From Pseudomonas sp. P818 (GTDB taxonomy: Bacteria; Pseudomonadota; Gammaproteobacteria; Pseudomonadales; Pseudomonadaceae), in NCBI RefSeq assembly GCF_000418555.1, contig NZ_ATKM01000019.1, positions 1 through 64,000 on the forward strand: a stretch of 64,000 nucleotides of DNA. The letters are read 5' to 3'. Under the pieces are notes generated by a model. The model made no database searches, was not told where the DNA came from, and saw nothing but the letters and a program-made list of their open reading frames with translations. The stretch's first letter is position 1; each line of letters begins with the position of its first letter. Shown piece by piece: positions 1 to 8,132 of this stretch. A program made the translations under genes and the position numbers.

Positions 1-2
1 CC

Positions 3-1106
3 CGCCAGTTCGTCGATTATCGCGGCTGGTGGACGCCCACCCAGTTCGACGGCTACGGCACCCTGGCCGAATACCACGCCTGCCGCGAGCGGGTGGCGGT
101 GATGGACCTGTCCGCCCTGCGCAAGTTCGAGGTGCTCGGCCCGGACGCCGAGGCCCTGCTCAACCACTGCCTGACCCGCGACGTGCGCAAGCTGGCGGTC
201 GGCCAGGTGGTGTACAGCGCCATGTGCTATGAGCACGGCGGCATGCTCGACGACGGCACGCTGTTACGGCTGGGGCCGGATGCCTTCCGCTGGATCGGCG
301 GCGAGGACTTCGGCGGCGACTGGCTACGCCAGCAGGCCGAAAAGCTGGGCATGAAGGTGTGGATCAAGTCCGCCTCCGAGCAGATCCACAACATCGCCGT
401 GCAGGGCCCGCTCGCCCGCGAGCTGCTCAAGCAGATGATCTGGACACCGGGCACACAACCGAAGCTGGAGGAACTGGGCTGGTTCCGTTTTCTCATCGGC
501 CGGCTGGACGACTACGACGGCGCGCCGCTGATGGTCTCGCGCACCGGCTACACCGGCGAGCTGGGCTATGAGATCTGGTGCCACCCGAGCGATGCGATGA
601 AGGTCTGGCAGCGCCTCTGGCAGCTTGGTGAGCCACTGGGCCTGGCGCCGCTCGGCCTGCACGCGCTGGACATGCTGCGCATCGAGGCCGGGCTGATCTT
701 CGCCGGCTACGAGTTCAGCGACCAGACCGATCCGTTCGAAGCCGGCATCGGTTTCTGCGTGCCGCTCAAGAGCAAGCAGGACGATTTCATCGGTCGCGAC
801 GCCCTGCTGCGGCGTAAGGAGCACCCGATGCAGCAGTTGGTCGGCCTGGAGCTGGACGGCAACGAGCCGGCCGCCCATGGCGACTGCGTGCATGTCGGCC
901 GCGCCCAGGTTGGCGTGATCACCAGCGCCACGCGCTCGCCCAGGCTGGGCAAGAACATCGCCCTGTGCCGTCTGGCAGTGAATTACTGCGAGCCAGGAAT
1001 GCGCGTGGAAATCGGCAAGCTCGACGGCCAGCAGAAACGCATCGGTGCCACGGTCGCCGCCGGCACCGTGGCCTATGACCCGGACAAGAGCAGGGTCAGG
1101 GCCTGA
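3..1106 (+). CDS. GcvT-family aminomethyltransferase-like protein (5' end outside window)
   Basis: The reading frame is already open at the left edge, so the start lies outside; 367 residues are visible. The protein has the GcvT fold signature SRTGYTGELGYEIW, a QGPLAREL segment and a C-terminal beta-barrel part (GVITSATRSPRLGKNIAL). Members of this family bind tetrahydrofolate and accept a C1 group, and include glycine-cleavage T-protein and DmdA-like demethylases. It lies beside methylamine genes and is a paralogue of the damaged GcvT-like gene at 7015-8081, so it may take up formaldehyde from amine demethylation. The exact substrate cannot be read from the sequence; DmdA-like or glycine-betaine-linked roles are alternatives. 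Confidence 0.8.
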   Translation, partial: RQFVDYRGWWTPTQFDGYGTLAEYHACRERVAVMDLSALRKFEVLGPDAEALLNHCLTRDVRKLAVGQVVYSAMCYEHGGMLDDGTLLRLGPDAFRWIGGEDFGGDWLRQQAEKLGMKVWIKSASEQIHNIAVQGPLARELLKQMIWTPGTQPKLEELGWFRFLIGRLDDYDGAPLMVSRTGYTGELGYEIWCHPSDAMKVWQRLWQLGEPLGLAPLGLHALDMLRIEAGLIFAGYEFSDQTDPFEAGIGFCVPLKSKQDDFIGRDALLRRKEHPMQQLVGLELDGNEPAAHGDCVHVGRAQVGVITSATRSPRLGKNIALCRLAVNYCEPGMRVEIGKLDGQQKRIGATVAAGTVAYDPDKSRVRA

Positions 1107-1186
1107 TGCCGGCACCCCATGGACTTGGACAGCTAATTGCTAGGCAAGCAGCGAGTGCCCCGTCAATGTCCAAGGAGGATCGGCCG

Positions 1187-2173
1187 ATGTGGTTCAGCAA
1201 TACGACTCGAAACCTGGCCAGTGAACTCAACCAGTGGCTCGAAAACCTGCTCAGCCACCGCCAGCCAGCAGGTACACGCCCTCATCTGCAGCAACAGCCG
1301 CAACTGCTCAACAGCCTGGAGCGCCTGCAGCGTGACTGGGAAGAGCTGCAGCGCATTCGCCAGCATAACGAGCAGCAGCCCCCCGCGCCCTGCACTGCCG
1401 AAGAGTACGCGGCCCTGCAGCAACGCCTGGCAAAGGCCGAGCAACAATGCGCCCTGCTCGCAGACGAACTGCACGCCAGCCAGGCGCAGAACCTGAACGT
1501 GGCGGCTGAACGTGCGCACTGGGAAGAGGAACGCCAGGTCTGGGAGCTGACCAAGCGCACCCTCACCGAAGGCTGCTGGGCGATGAACGTGGTGGATGGC
1601 GACCCCGACCATCCACAGAACCTGATCCGCTGGTCCGAGCAGTTCCGCGAACTGATCGGCTACAGCCGCGCCGAGTTTCCCGATGGTTGGGACAGCTACT
1701 TCCAGGTGGTCAACCCGGACGATCTCAAGGCGGTGATGCAGGCCTTCAGCGCCTCGATGGTGGACAAGAGCGGCGACGGCTTTTACGCCGTGGAATACCG
1801 CATGCGCCACAAGACCCGAGGCGAAGTCTGGTTTCGCGAGCGTGGCCGCTGCCTGCGCGATGCCCAGGGCAAGCTGCTCTACGTCACTGGCGCGGTACGC
1901 GAAATCAGCGACGAGAAGGCCGCCGCCAGTCTGCAGGAACGCGAGCAGGCGAGCATCCAGGCCACTTACGGACAAATCGCCCAGGTTGCCGGAGTGATCA
2001 AGAGCATCGCCGAGCAGACCAACCTGCTGGCTCTCAACGCCGCCATCGAAGCTGCCCGCGCCGGGGAACAGGGGCGCGGTTTCGCGGTGGTCGCCGACGA
2101 GGTCCGCAACCTGGCGCGGCGCACCCAGGAATCGGTGCAGCAGATTCAGGGCATGTTGCAGAAGAAAGGCTGA
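1187..2173 (+). CDS. Cytosolic PAS-containing methyl-accepting chemotaxis protein
   Basis: This 328-residue soluble chemoreceptor has no membrane segment. The first ~120 residues are a Gln/Glu-rich coiled coil. Residues ~125-245 form a PAS domain (WSEQFRELIGY, then GEVWFRERGRCLRD). The C-terminus holds the receptor hairpin tip, with SIAEQTNLLALNAAIEAARA followed by RGFAVVADEVR. The signalling part stops shortly after the tip, so it is much shorter than in transmembrane receptors, as in short Aer-like energy sensors. ATG 1187 was chosen because AAGGAGG lies 6-12 nt upstream; the frame is open further upstream. It starts 80 nt after the GcvT-like gene. A redox or energy-taxis role is an inference. 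Confidence 0.85.
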   Translation: MWFSNTTRNLASELNQWLENLLSHRQPAGTRPHLQQQPQLLNSLERLQRDWEELQRIRQHNEQQPPAPCTAEEYAALQQRLAKAEQQCALLADELHASQAQNLNVAAERAHWEEERQVWELTKRTLTEGCWAMNVVDGDPDHPQNLIRWSEQFRELIGYSRAEFPDGWDSYFQVVNPDDLKAVMQAFSASMVDKSGDGFYAVEYRMRHKTRGEVWFRERGRCLRDAQGKLLYVTGAVREISDEKAAASLQEREQASIQATYGQIAQVAGVIKSIAEQTNLLALNAAIEAARAGEQGRGFAVVADEVRNLARRTQESVQQIQGMLQKKG

Positions 2174-2286
2174 AGTACGACCCATTTTCAGGCATGAAGC
2201 CCACCCGATGAACACAAACAGGGCATTTGCTCACGTTGGGATTTCGGCACTGCCCCAGCCTGTGGGCGCTCCAGGTTTGCGGCTTC

Positions 2287-2302
2287 TGGCACAGCCATTG
2301 CT
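2287..2302 (+). promoter_or_regulatory. Sigma-54 (-24/-12) promoter of amt
   Basis: TGGCAC-N5-TTGCT matches the RpoN consensus TGGCACN5TTGCW exactly, with GG and GC twelve bases apart. It lies about 115 nt before the amt start. It implies nitrogen control through NtrC, although no convincing NtrC site was found upstream. Confidence 0.75.
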
Positions 2303-2311
2303 TATTCACAT

Positions 2312-2329
2312 AAAGAACTTTTTATAACT
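2312..2329. promoter_or_regulatory. Possible operator downstream of the amt promoter
   Basis: AAAGAACTTTTTATAAC contains the 10-mer AGAACTTTTT (2314-2323), which also forms the centre of a perfect palindrome just downstream of the dmm sigma-54 promoter (10721-10737). Related dyads occur near the gmaS and purU starts. The binding protein is unknown; the XRE-cupin protein at 21737 is the obvious candidate. Confidence 0.35.
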
Positions 2330-2416
2330 ACAGATAAATAAAACCATAGGGCACAGCACCTTCCGTTCCACTGCCAATACCGACGAACTTCTAACAACAG
2401 CATCGAGGATTGATTG

Positions 2417-3787
2417 ATGGAAGAGCAAAAGACACCCACTCTGGAGGAGCTACAAGCTCTGATAGAGATGACCAACACCCTGAATATGGAAATATTCTAC
2501 TGGTGGTGCATCGCCCTGATGATCTGCATTCATGCAGGCTTCCTCTCCTACGAAATCGGCGCATCGCGACTGAAGAACGCGCTGGCTGCCGGGGTGAAGA
2601 ACATCCTCGCGTTCGGCTTCATCGTCCCCAGCGTGTTCCTGCTCGGTTGGGCCGTGTACAACGCCTTCCCGGACGGTCTGGTGCCACGCGTGGACGCCTT
2701 CCTCGCCGGCATGCCGTGGAGCGATGCCATGGGCCCGAACATTCAGGACAACGCCACCGGCATCTTCTGGGCCGCCTTCGCCATGTTCGCCGCCACCACC
2801 GGCTCGATCATGTCCGGGGCAATCATCGAACGCGCGCGCATGAGCGCCTTCATCATCCTCACCATCGTCCTCGGCGGCTTCCTCTGGCTGCTGGCGGCTG
2901 CCTGGGGCTGGCACCCGGAGGGCTGGCTGACCGTCAAGTGGGGTTACCATGACGTCGGCGCCGCCGGCGTGGTGCACATGATTGCCGGCTTCTTCGCCCT
3001 GGCCGTGGTCATGAACCTGGGCGCGCGTATCGGCCGTTTCAACGAGGATGGCAGCGCCAATGCCATCGTCGGTCACAGCATGCCGATGAGCGTGGTGGGA
3101 CTGATGCTGATCATCGTCGGCTTCTTCGGCTTCCTCGGCGGCTGCATCATCTATAACTCCGGTGCCCAGTGGATCAACATCTACGGCCAGCCGACCAACC
3201 TCTCAGCCTTCGCCTTCAACACCCTGATGGGTTTCGCCGGCGGCCTGATCGGCGCCTACCTGACCACTCGCGAGCCGTTCTGGATGATGTCCGGCGGTCT
3301 GGTCGGCATCATCTCGGTCGCTCCTGGCCTGGACCTCTATCACCCCGGCCTGGCCTACCTGATCGGCATGGGCGTGGCCGCCACCGCACCACTGGTCAAC
3401 AACCTGCTGCTCAAGTTCAAGCTGGATGACGCCGTCGGCGCCTTCGCCGTGCATGGCTTCGGTGGTTTCGCCGGCCTGGTGATCAGCGGCATCTTCCTCG
3501 CCGGTTATCCCAACATGAACGGCATGGCCCCCATCAGTTTCTTTGGCCAACTGGGCGGCGCCGTGGTCATGGCGGCACTGGGTTTCATTCCCGGCTACGT
3601 CATCTCCTATGCACTGAACAAGGCAGGCCTGCTGCGCGTGCCGGCACACGCCGAAGAGCGCGGCCTGGATCTGACCGAAGTACCGGCCCAGGCCTATCCG
3701 GAGTGGAACTCGATGTACGGCCAGAGCACCAGCGTTGGCGGCAGCGAGCCGTCACCGCTGATCCATGCCGAACCCAAGTCAGCCTGA
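2417..3787 (+). CDS. amt: Ammonium/methylammonium channel, Amt family
   Basis: This 456-residue polytopic membrane protein belongs to the Amt/Rh family and conducts ammonium, and often methylammonium, across the inner membrane. Both pore histidines are visible: one in GAAGVVHM (H168-equivalent, preceded by the recruiting Asp of YHDVG) and one in FAVHGFGG (H318-equivalent). There are about eleven hydrophobic segments. ATG 2417 has GAGG 8 nt upstream. No glnK gene accompanies it, unlike the usual glnK-amtB pair. Its place beside dimethylamine and methylamine genes, and its sigma-54 promoter, suggest that it takes up methylated amines or recovers ammonium under nitrogen limitation. Confidence 0.9.
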   Translation: MEEQKTPTLEELQALIEMTNTLNMEIFYWWCIALMICIHAGFLSYEIGASRLKNALAAGVKNILAFGFIVPSVFLLGWAVYNAFPDGLVPRVDAFLAGMPWSDAMGPNIQDNATGIFWAAFAMFAATTGSIMSGAIIERARMSAFIILTIVLGGFLWLLAAAWGWHPEGWLTVKWGYHDVGAAGVVHMIAGFFALAVVMNLGARIGRFNEDGSANAIVGHSMPMSVVGLMLIIVGFFGFLGGCIIYNSGAQWINIYGQPTNLSAFAFNTLMGFAGGLIGAYLTTREPFWMMSGGLVGIISVAPGLDLYHPGLAYLIGMGVAATAPLVNNLLLKFKLDDAVGAFAVHGFGGFAGLVISGIFLAGYPNMNGMAPISFFGQLGGAVVMAALGFIPGYVISYALNKAGLLRVPAHAEERGLDLTEVPAQAYPEWNSMYGQSTSVGGSEPSPLIHAEPKSA

Positions 3788-3795
3788 CACCGCCT

Positions 3796-3819
3796 GGCCG
3801 ACCGCCACAGCGGTCGGCC
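3796..3819 (+). other. Intercistronic hairpin between amt and the small membrane protein gene
   Basis: GGCCGACCGC, loop CACA, then GCGGTCGGCC: a perfect 10-bp stem without a following T-run. It lies 8 nt after the amt stop and 19 nt before the next start. It could lower expression of the downstream gene or protect the amt mRNA 3' end. Confidence 0.6.
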
Positions 3820-3838
3820 CATTCACAGGAGCGACACC

Positions 3839-4018
3839 ATGAGCATCACCACCTACGACGGCGCCAGTGCCGTATTCACCTTCGCCGACAAGCCCGCCAT
3901 CCTGATCTTCATCAGTCTGCTGGTCGCCGGCGTCAGCCTCTATGCCCTGATCGCCACCATGATCCATGAGAAGCACAGCTACGCCCTCCCGGACGACAAG
4001 CTGCCCAAGCTCAAGTAA
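3839..4018 (+). CDS. Small single-pass membrane protein linked to amt
   Basis: This 59-residue protein begins MSITTYDGASAVFTFADK, has one hydrophobic segment at residues ~19-42 (AILIFISLLVAGVSLYALIA) and ends with a polar, Lys/Asp-rich tail (HEKHSYALPDDKLPKLK). AGGAG lies 7 nt before the ATG, which supports real translation. It follows amt by 51 nt on the same strand and is followed by a hairpin, so the two genes look like one transcript. I do not recognise the family. A partner or regulator of the Amt channel is inferred from context only. Confidence 0.7.
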   Translation: MSITTYDGASAVFTFADKPAILIFISLLVAGVSLYALIATMIHEKHSYALPDDKLPKLK

Positions 4019-4025
4019 GCCCTCC

Positions 4026-4047
4026 GCCGGCGGCGCTCGCCGCCGGC
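4026..4047 (+). terminator. Hairpin after the amt transcript
   Basis: GCCGGCGGC, loop GCTC, GCCGCCGGC: a perfect 9-bp GC stem 8 nt after the small gene's stop. There is no clear T-run, so termination may be incomplete or factor-dependent. Confidence 0.5.
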
Positions 4048-4664
4048 TCTCCGCTATCGCCGGTCAGCATGCCGAGATTGGCGCCCCCCTTTACCCGAAG
4101 CAGCACCTGTGGCGCGGCCATGCTCGCCAATTTTTCTGCACTCGGAACCTGCCGCCTGCTACCTGTCTATCGCCATCGAGCAAAGCAATTTCCCGCTGCC
4201 TGACCAGGCAGCATCGGGAGTGCTTAAAGCGCAACGGCGTTGGCAATGCTGAGTTTGAAACCCTGGACCCGACACTCAGCGGGAGCGACAAATGATTGAT
4301 ATCAAGTGGCCATTACTAAAGTAGCAAAGCGACATGCCGACATCTGTCCTAGACTCGCTCAAAACAGCTATCACTCATCTGTAGCGGCGCTTACCAAAGG
4401 TATCGGCCAACCAGCCAGAATCTGCTTGCCCCGAGCCTTGTGCACGGTCATGAACATAACGCGTGATTGCCTCACTTGAATCAGGCCACGCGGAGGAACC
4501 GAGCCGGTCAACTAGCGGACAGGCTCAGGAGCTTTATCCCAGCTGACAACCCCGTCGAGGGTATGCAGCGGACGCAGGAAGCACCCCAAGGCTACGGCCG
4601 TTGCTCTTGCGTGCGTTCGAGCAACTCCGTTCATGCCGTCTCACGGCTCATAGCAGGTGCATTT
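4048..4664. other. Noncoding stretch upstream of the 4HB chemoreceptor
   Basis: About 620 bases with no convincing gene; the open frames have no recognisable protein character or ribosome-binding site. The only supported element is the sigma-28-like promoter at 4317-4343, which would give a 5' leader of about 310 nt. Confidence 0.5.
4317..4343 (+). promoter_or_regulatory. Sigma-28 (FliA)-like promoter
   Basis: TAAA, 15-nt spacer, GCCGACAT; consensus is TAAA-N15-GCCGATAA. The next gene downstream is a chemoreceptor (start 4665), the usual kind of FliA target. The long leader is unusual. Confidence 0.5.
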
Positions 4665-6320
4665 ATGTCTTCCAATACCAAGCGCTTCTCCACTCGTACT
4701 CTGCTTTATGCAAGCTACGCCTGCCTACTTGCTCTGATGCTGCTGATCGCTGGCGTCTCCCTCTACAACCTTGCAACCTCCGATCGAGAATTCTCCACCT
4801 ATATCAATGGTGTAGAAGCACGCGCCCGCCTGGCCAGTGCAGTCAGTGACGCCGTGAAAGATCGGGCCATCGTGTTGCGCAACCTGGCACTCAACAGCGC
4901 CCCGGCAGAGCGAGCACAACAACGCGCGTTCATCGCCGCGCACGAAAAGGACGTGGTCGACAGCATCGCAGCGTTGCGTCAGGCAATGAACACGCACAGC
5001 GACGTATCCGATGTTGGCCGTGAGATGCTAGCGCGCATCGAGCAGGTGGAATCGCGCTACAGTCCGGTCGCGCATACCATCGCCGAGCACCTGTTCGCTG
5101 GTAACGATGCCGAAGCCATGCGCATGGTCAAGGAACAGTGCACCCCCCTGCTCGAGGAGCTGACCAAGACTATCGACGAATACCTGATCCATACCACCGA
5201 GGTGGCCGAACAGCGGGTGCTGGACAACGAGGCGCACTACCTGAAGCAACGCAACATGCTCATCATCATCACTGTGTTCAGTTTCGTCATCGCTGCCGTA
5301 CTGGGAAATATGATCAGCCGCTACCTGCTGGGCGCCCTGGGCGCAGAGCCGAGCGATCTGAATCGCATCGCACAGCGCGTGGCAGAGGGCGACCTGCGCA
5401 CCATGGAGCAAGCGATAAACTGCGCGGAAAACAGCGTGCTCGCCGCGCTGCAACGCATGCAACAAAACCTGCGCCAGGTCACCCAGGGCATCGACAACTC
5501 ATCGCGCACCGTGGCCCATTCAAGCCAGGAGCTGAGCGAATCGAGCCTGCGCAACGCCGAGAGCGTGGCCCAGGCCCAGCGTGAAGTGGAACAGATCGTC
5601 ACCGCCGTGCACGAGATGGCTGCCACTGTGCAGGATGTGGCGCGCAGCGCCGAGTCGGCCGCCCAGGCTGCCAGCGAAGCAGACGAGGCGGCAGCGCAAA
5701 GCCAGCAAAAGGCAGGGCATGCGGTCAGCCTGATCGGCGAACTGGCCCAGGTAATCGACAACTCCAGCGAAGCCATGGGCCGCCTGAAAGCCGAAAGCAG
5801 CAACATCGGCAGCGTGCTCGACGTGATCAAGTCGGTAGCCGACCAGACCAACCTGCTGGCGCTCAATGCCGCCATCGAAGCCGCCCGTGCCGGCGAGGCC
5901 GGGCGTGGCTTCGCCGTGGTCGCCGACGAGGTGCGCAGCCTGGCGCGCCGTACCCAGGAGGCCACCACCGAAATCGAGGGTTTGATCGCCAGCCTGCAGA
6001 AGATCGCCGATGAAACCTCGCGCTACATGGAGCGCTGCCAGAACTCCAGTTCGCAATCGGTATCCGGTGTGTCGGAGGCTGGCGAAGCGGTGGCGCGGAT
6101 CGTCGCCATGATCGAACGCATCAACGGCATGAACCAGCAGATCGCCACCGCTGCCGAGCAACAGACGGCCGTTGCCGAGGAAATCAGCCGCGGCATCGTC
6201 TCGGTCCGCGACAGTACCGAGCAATCCGCCACGGCCTTCCAGCATGCCCAGCAGGAAAGCGAAAGCCTGGCCCGTACCAGCGAGGCACTGCGCGAGAACA
6301 TCGCCCGCTTCCAGCTCTGA
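4665..6320 (+). CDS. Methyl-accepting chemotaxis protein with 4-helix-bundle sensor
   Basis: This is a 551-residue inner-membrane chemoreceptor. It has TM1 at residues ~10-33, a helical periplasmic region of about 150 residues typical of the four-helix-bundle class, TM2 around MLIIITVFSFVIAAVLG, a HAMP segment, and a full cytoplasmic signalling domain with SVADQTNLLALNAAIEAARA and GRGFAVVADEVRSLARR. ATG 4665 begins MSSNTKRFSTRTLL, a sensible cytosolic N-terminus before TM1. The frame extends further upstream but without receptor features. There is no C-terminal NWETF-like pentapeptide. The ligand cannot be inferred from this sensor type. Confidence 0.88.
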   Translation: MSSNTKRFSTRTLLYASYACLLALMLLIAGVSLYNLATSDREFSTYINGVEARARLASAVSDAVKDRAIVLRNLALNSAPAERAQQRAFIAAHEKDVVDSIAALRQAMNTHSDVSDVGREMLARIEQVESRYSPVAHTIAEHLFAGNDAEAMRMVKEQCTPLLEELTKTIDEYLIHTTEVAEQRVLDNEAHYLKQRNMLIIITVFSFVIAAVLGNMISRYLLGALGAEPSDLNRIAQRVAEGDLRTMEQAINCAENSVLAALQRMQQNLRQVTQGIDNSSRTVAHSSQELSESSLRNAESVAQAQREVEQIVTAVHEMAATVQDVARSAESAAQAASEADEAAAQSQQKAGHAVSLIGELAQVIDNSSEAMGRLKAESSNIGSVLDVIKSVADQTNLLALNAAIEAARAGEAGRGFAVVADEVRSLARRTQEATTEIEGLIASLQKIADETSRYMERCQNSSSQSVSGVSEAGEAVARIVAMIERINGMNQQIATAAEQQTAVAEEISRGIVSVRDSTEQSATAFQHAQQESESLARTSEALRENIARFQL

Positions 6321-6521
6321 GCAGCCCCGCTGCGCGGCCCGCCAGGCCGCGCCAGCGCTCAACCCAGCAGATAGTCCCGCAACCTTGCTCAGCACGTTGC
6401 CCGGCACATAGCGATGCGGCTCCGCCGCCAGTTGTTCGGGCGCCTGTACCCGGCGACCTGACCTGAGTTCACTGGCGTATTCGTCCAGCAGGTCGGCGAC
6501 TTTCCGCTGCAGTCCGCCGCC

Positions 6522-6860
6522 TCACACCGTCTCGTGGCTGGCCAACTTAAGGCCAACGATGCCGGCGATGATCATCACCAGGCACAGGCTGCGCAGCAGG
6601 TTGAGGCTCTCGCCGAGAAACATCGCGCCATAGGCCACCGTGCCCAAAGTGCCGATACCGACCCACACGGCATAGGCCAGGCCGAGCGGCAACTCGCGCA
6701 CCGACAGGCTCAGCAGGTAGATGCTCAATGCCAGAAAAAATGCGCAGTACAGACTCGGCCACAGCCGGGTGAAACCATCGGTACGCGGAATGATCGAGGC
6801 ATAGAACACCTCGCAGATGCCGGCCAGCAGCAGAAAACCCCAACCGTTCAACCAGGCCAT
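6522..6860 (-). CDS. Small multidrug resistance (SMR) family transporter, SugE/Gdx-like
   Basis: This 112-residue protein has four hydrophobic helices and the conserved membrane glutamate of SMR proteins near its N-terminus (LLAGICEVFYAS). Later helices carry LGLAYAVWVGIGTLG and IIAGIVGLKLAS. SMR dimers exchange protons for small cations: quaternary ammonium compounds in the EmrE type, guanidinium and its derivatives in the SugE/Gdx type. GGAGG lies 5 nt before the start. It lies 154 nt downstream of the dmm genes on the same strand and may be their last cistron, which suggests export of a methylated or guanidino cation. Subtype is not certain. Confidence 0.85.
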   Translation of the reverse strand: MAWLNGWGFLLLAGICEVFYASIIPRTDGFTRLWPSLYCAFFLALSIYLLSLSVRELPLGLAYAVWVGIGTLGTVAYGAMFLGESLNLLRSLCLVMIIAGIVGLKLASHETV

Positions 6861-7014
6861 GACGCCCTCCTAATTCAAGGCAAATCGGGACACATCCCTG
6901 TGACCCTGCTCCCTTGCCCCGGAAACTCCTTGCCCGCGACGACTCCCGGTCGCGGGATCCAGGATCTGTTGCCGTTTCGCGCACGGCTCGCGTCGAAGCG
7001 GCACAGCCCCTGAC

Positions 7015-8081
7015 TCAGCCCTTGGCCGTACGTTTTTTCTTCTCCGGATCATCGAACGGCAGGGTGTGGGCGATGGCATTGACCGCCAGGCTGCCCTTGA
7101 CCTGCAGAGGCACGCCCTGCTCGGCATAGGGCACGTCCATGCGCGCGATGGCCATGGATTTGCCGGACAACCGCGAGTACATGGCGCAGGTGATCACGCC
7201 CACCTGCTTGCCGTCGGCCCACAGGGTGTCGCCGGCCTCGGCGGCCTTGTCACCCTCGAGCAGCACGCCGAAGATCCTGACACGGTGAAGTCCAGGCCCA
7301 ACTCCCAAAGAGTGTCGCCAGCCGGCTGGTCGGCGAAGGGGTACATCTCGGAGTTGTCGTAGGGGAAGAACAGCAGGTAGCTCTCCACCCGCAGCCAGTC
7401 CAGCGCGGTAAAGGCGCAGGGGATGATGCCCAGGCCTTTGCCCTTCTCCAGGATGCCGTCCCAGATGGCCGGGGCGTCGGCGGCCTTGCAGAAGATCTCG
7501 TAGCCGCGCTCGCCAGTGTAGCCGGTGCGCGAGATCATCACCGGGCGCTCGAACAGCTTGGTCTGCATATGATGGAAGTACGGCAGCTCGCGAATGCCCG
7601 GCACATGCTCGGCGAGAAAATCCACCGCCAGCGGGCCTTGCAGCGACAGGTCGTGCAGGTCGTCGTCGAACAGCACCGCCACCTGGCGGCCCTGGGCCGA
7701 ACGCACCAGCATCTCGTGGCCGTTGCCGGAACCATGCACCACCATGAAGGCGTTGGGGCCGGTGCGGTAGATCACGCAGTCGTCGACGAACTTGCCGGCC
7801 TCGTTGAGCATGGTGGCGTAGACGCTCTTGCCCGGATAGACCTTGGAGATGTCACGGCTGGTGGCGTATTCCAAGAGGCTTTCGGCATGCGGGCCAACGT
7901 AGTGCACCTTCTTCAGCCCGGACACGTCCATCAGGCCGGCACGGGTGCGGATCGCCTCGTGCTCGTCGGCCAGGTCGCTGGCATAGGTCCAGGCGGTGCC
8001 CATGCCGCTCCAGTCCTCGAGCTTGGAACCCAGTGCACGATGACGCTCGGCAAGGGCGGAAATACGCCAGGAATTGGCCAT
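7015..8081 (-). pseudogene. dmmD: GcvT-like dimethylamine monooxygenase-associated protein, internally deleted and frameshifted
   Basis: The first ~265 codons (start 8081, MANSWRISALAERHR) encode a normal GcvT-type N-terminus, with SRTGYTGERGYEIFC and WELGLDFTV. At about 7280 the frame is lost and the upstream frame ends at a stop near 7194. The C-terminal barrel (IFGVLLEGDKAAEAGD to the stop at 7015) continues in another frame. Aligning with the paralogue at 3-1106 shows that the segment equivalent to FIGRDALLRRKEH is missing, so some 20-25 codons are lost along with the frame. The intact homologue should receive formaldehyde from the demethylase on tetrahydrofolate. The gene letter follows published dmm naming from memory. 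Confidence 0.8.
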
Positions 8082-8132
8082 GTCAGTTTCTCCTGTTGTG
8101 CGTCGTTGAGCCTGCGCAGGCAGGCAATGGAT

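Noticed and set aside
2121..2138. GCACC...GGTGC inverted repeat as an NtrC site for amt
   Set aside because: It lies inside the coding region of the receptor signalling domain and has 8 nt between the arms instead of about 5.
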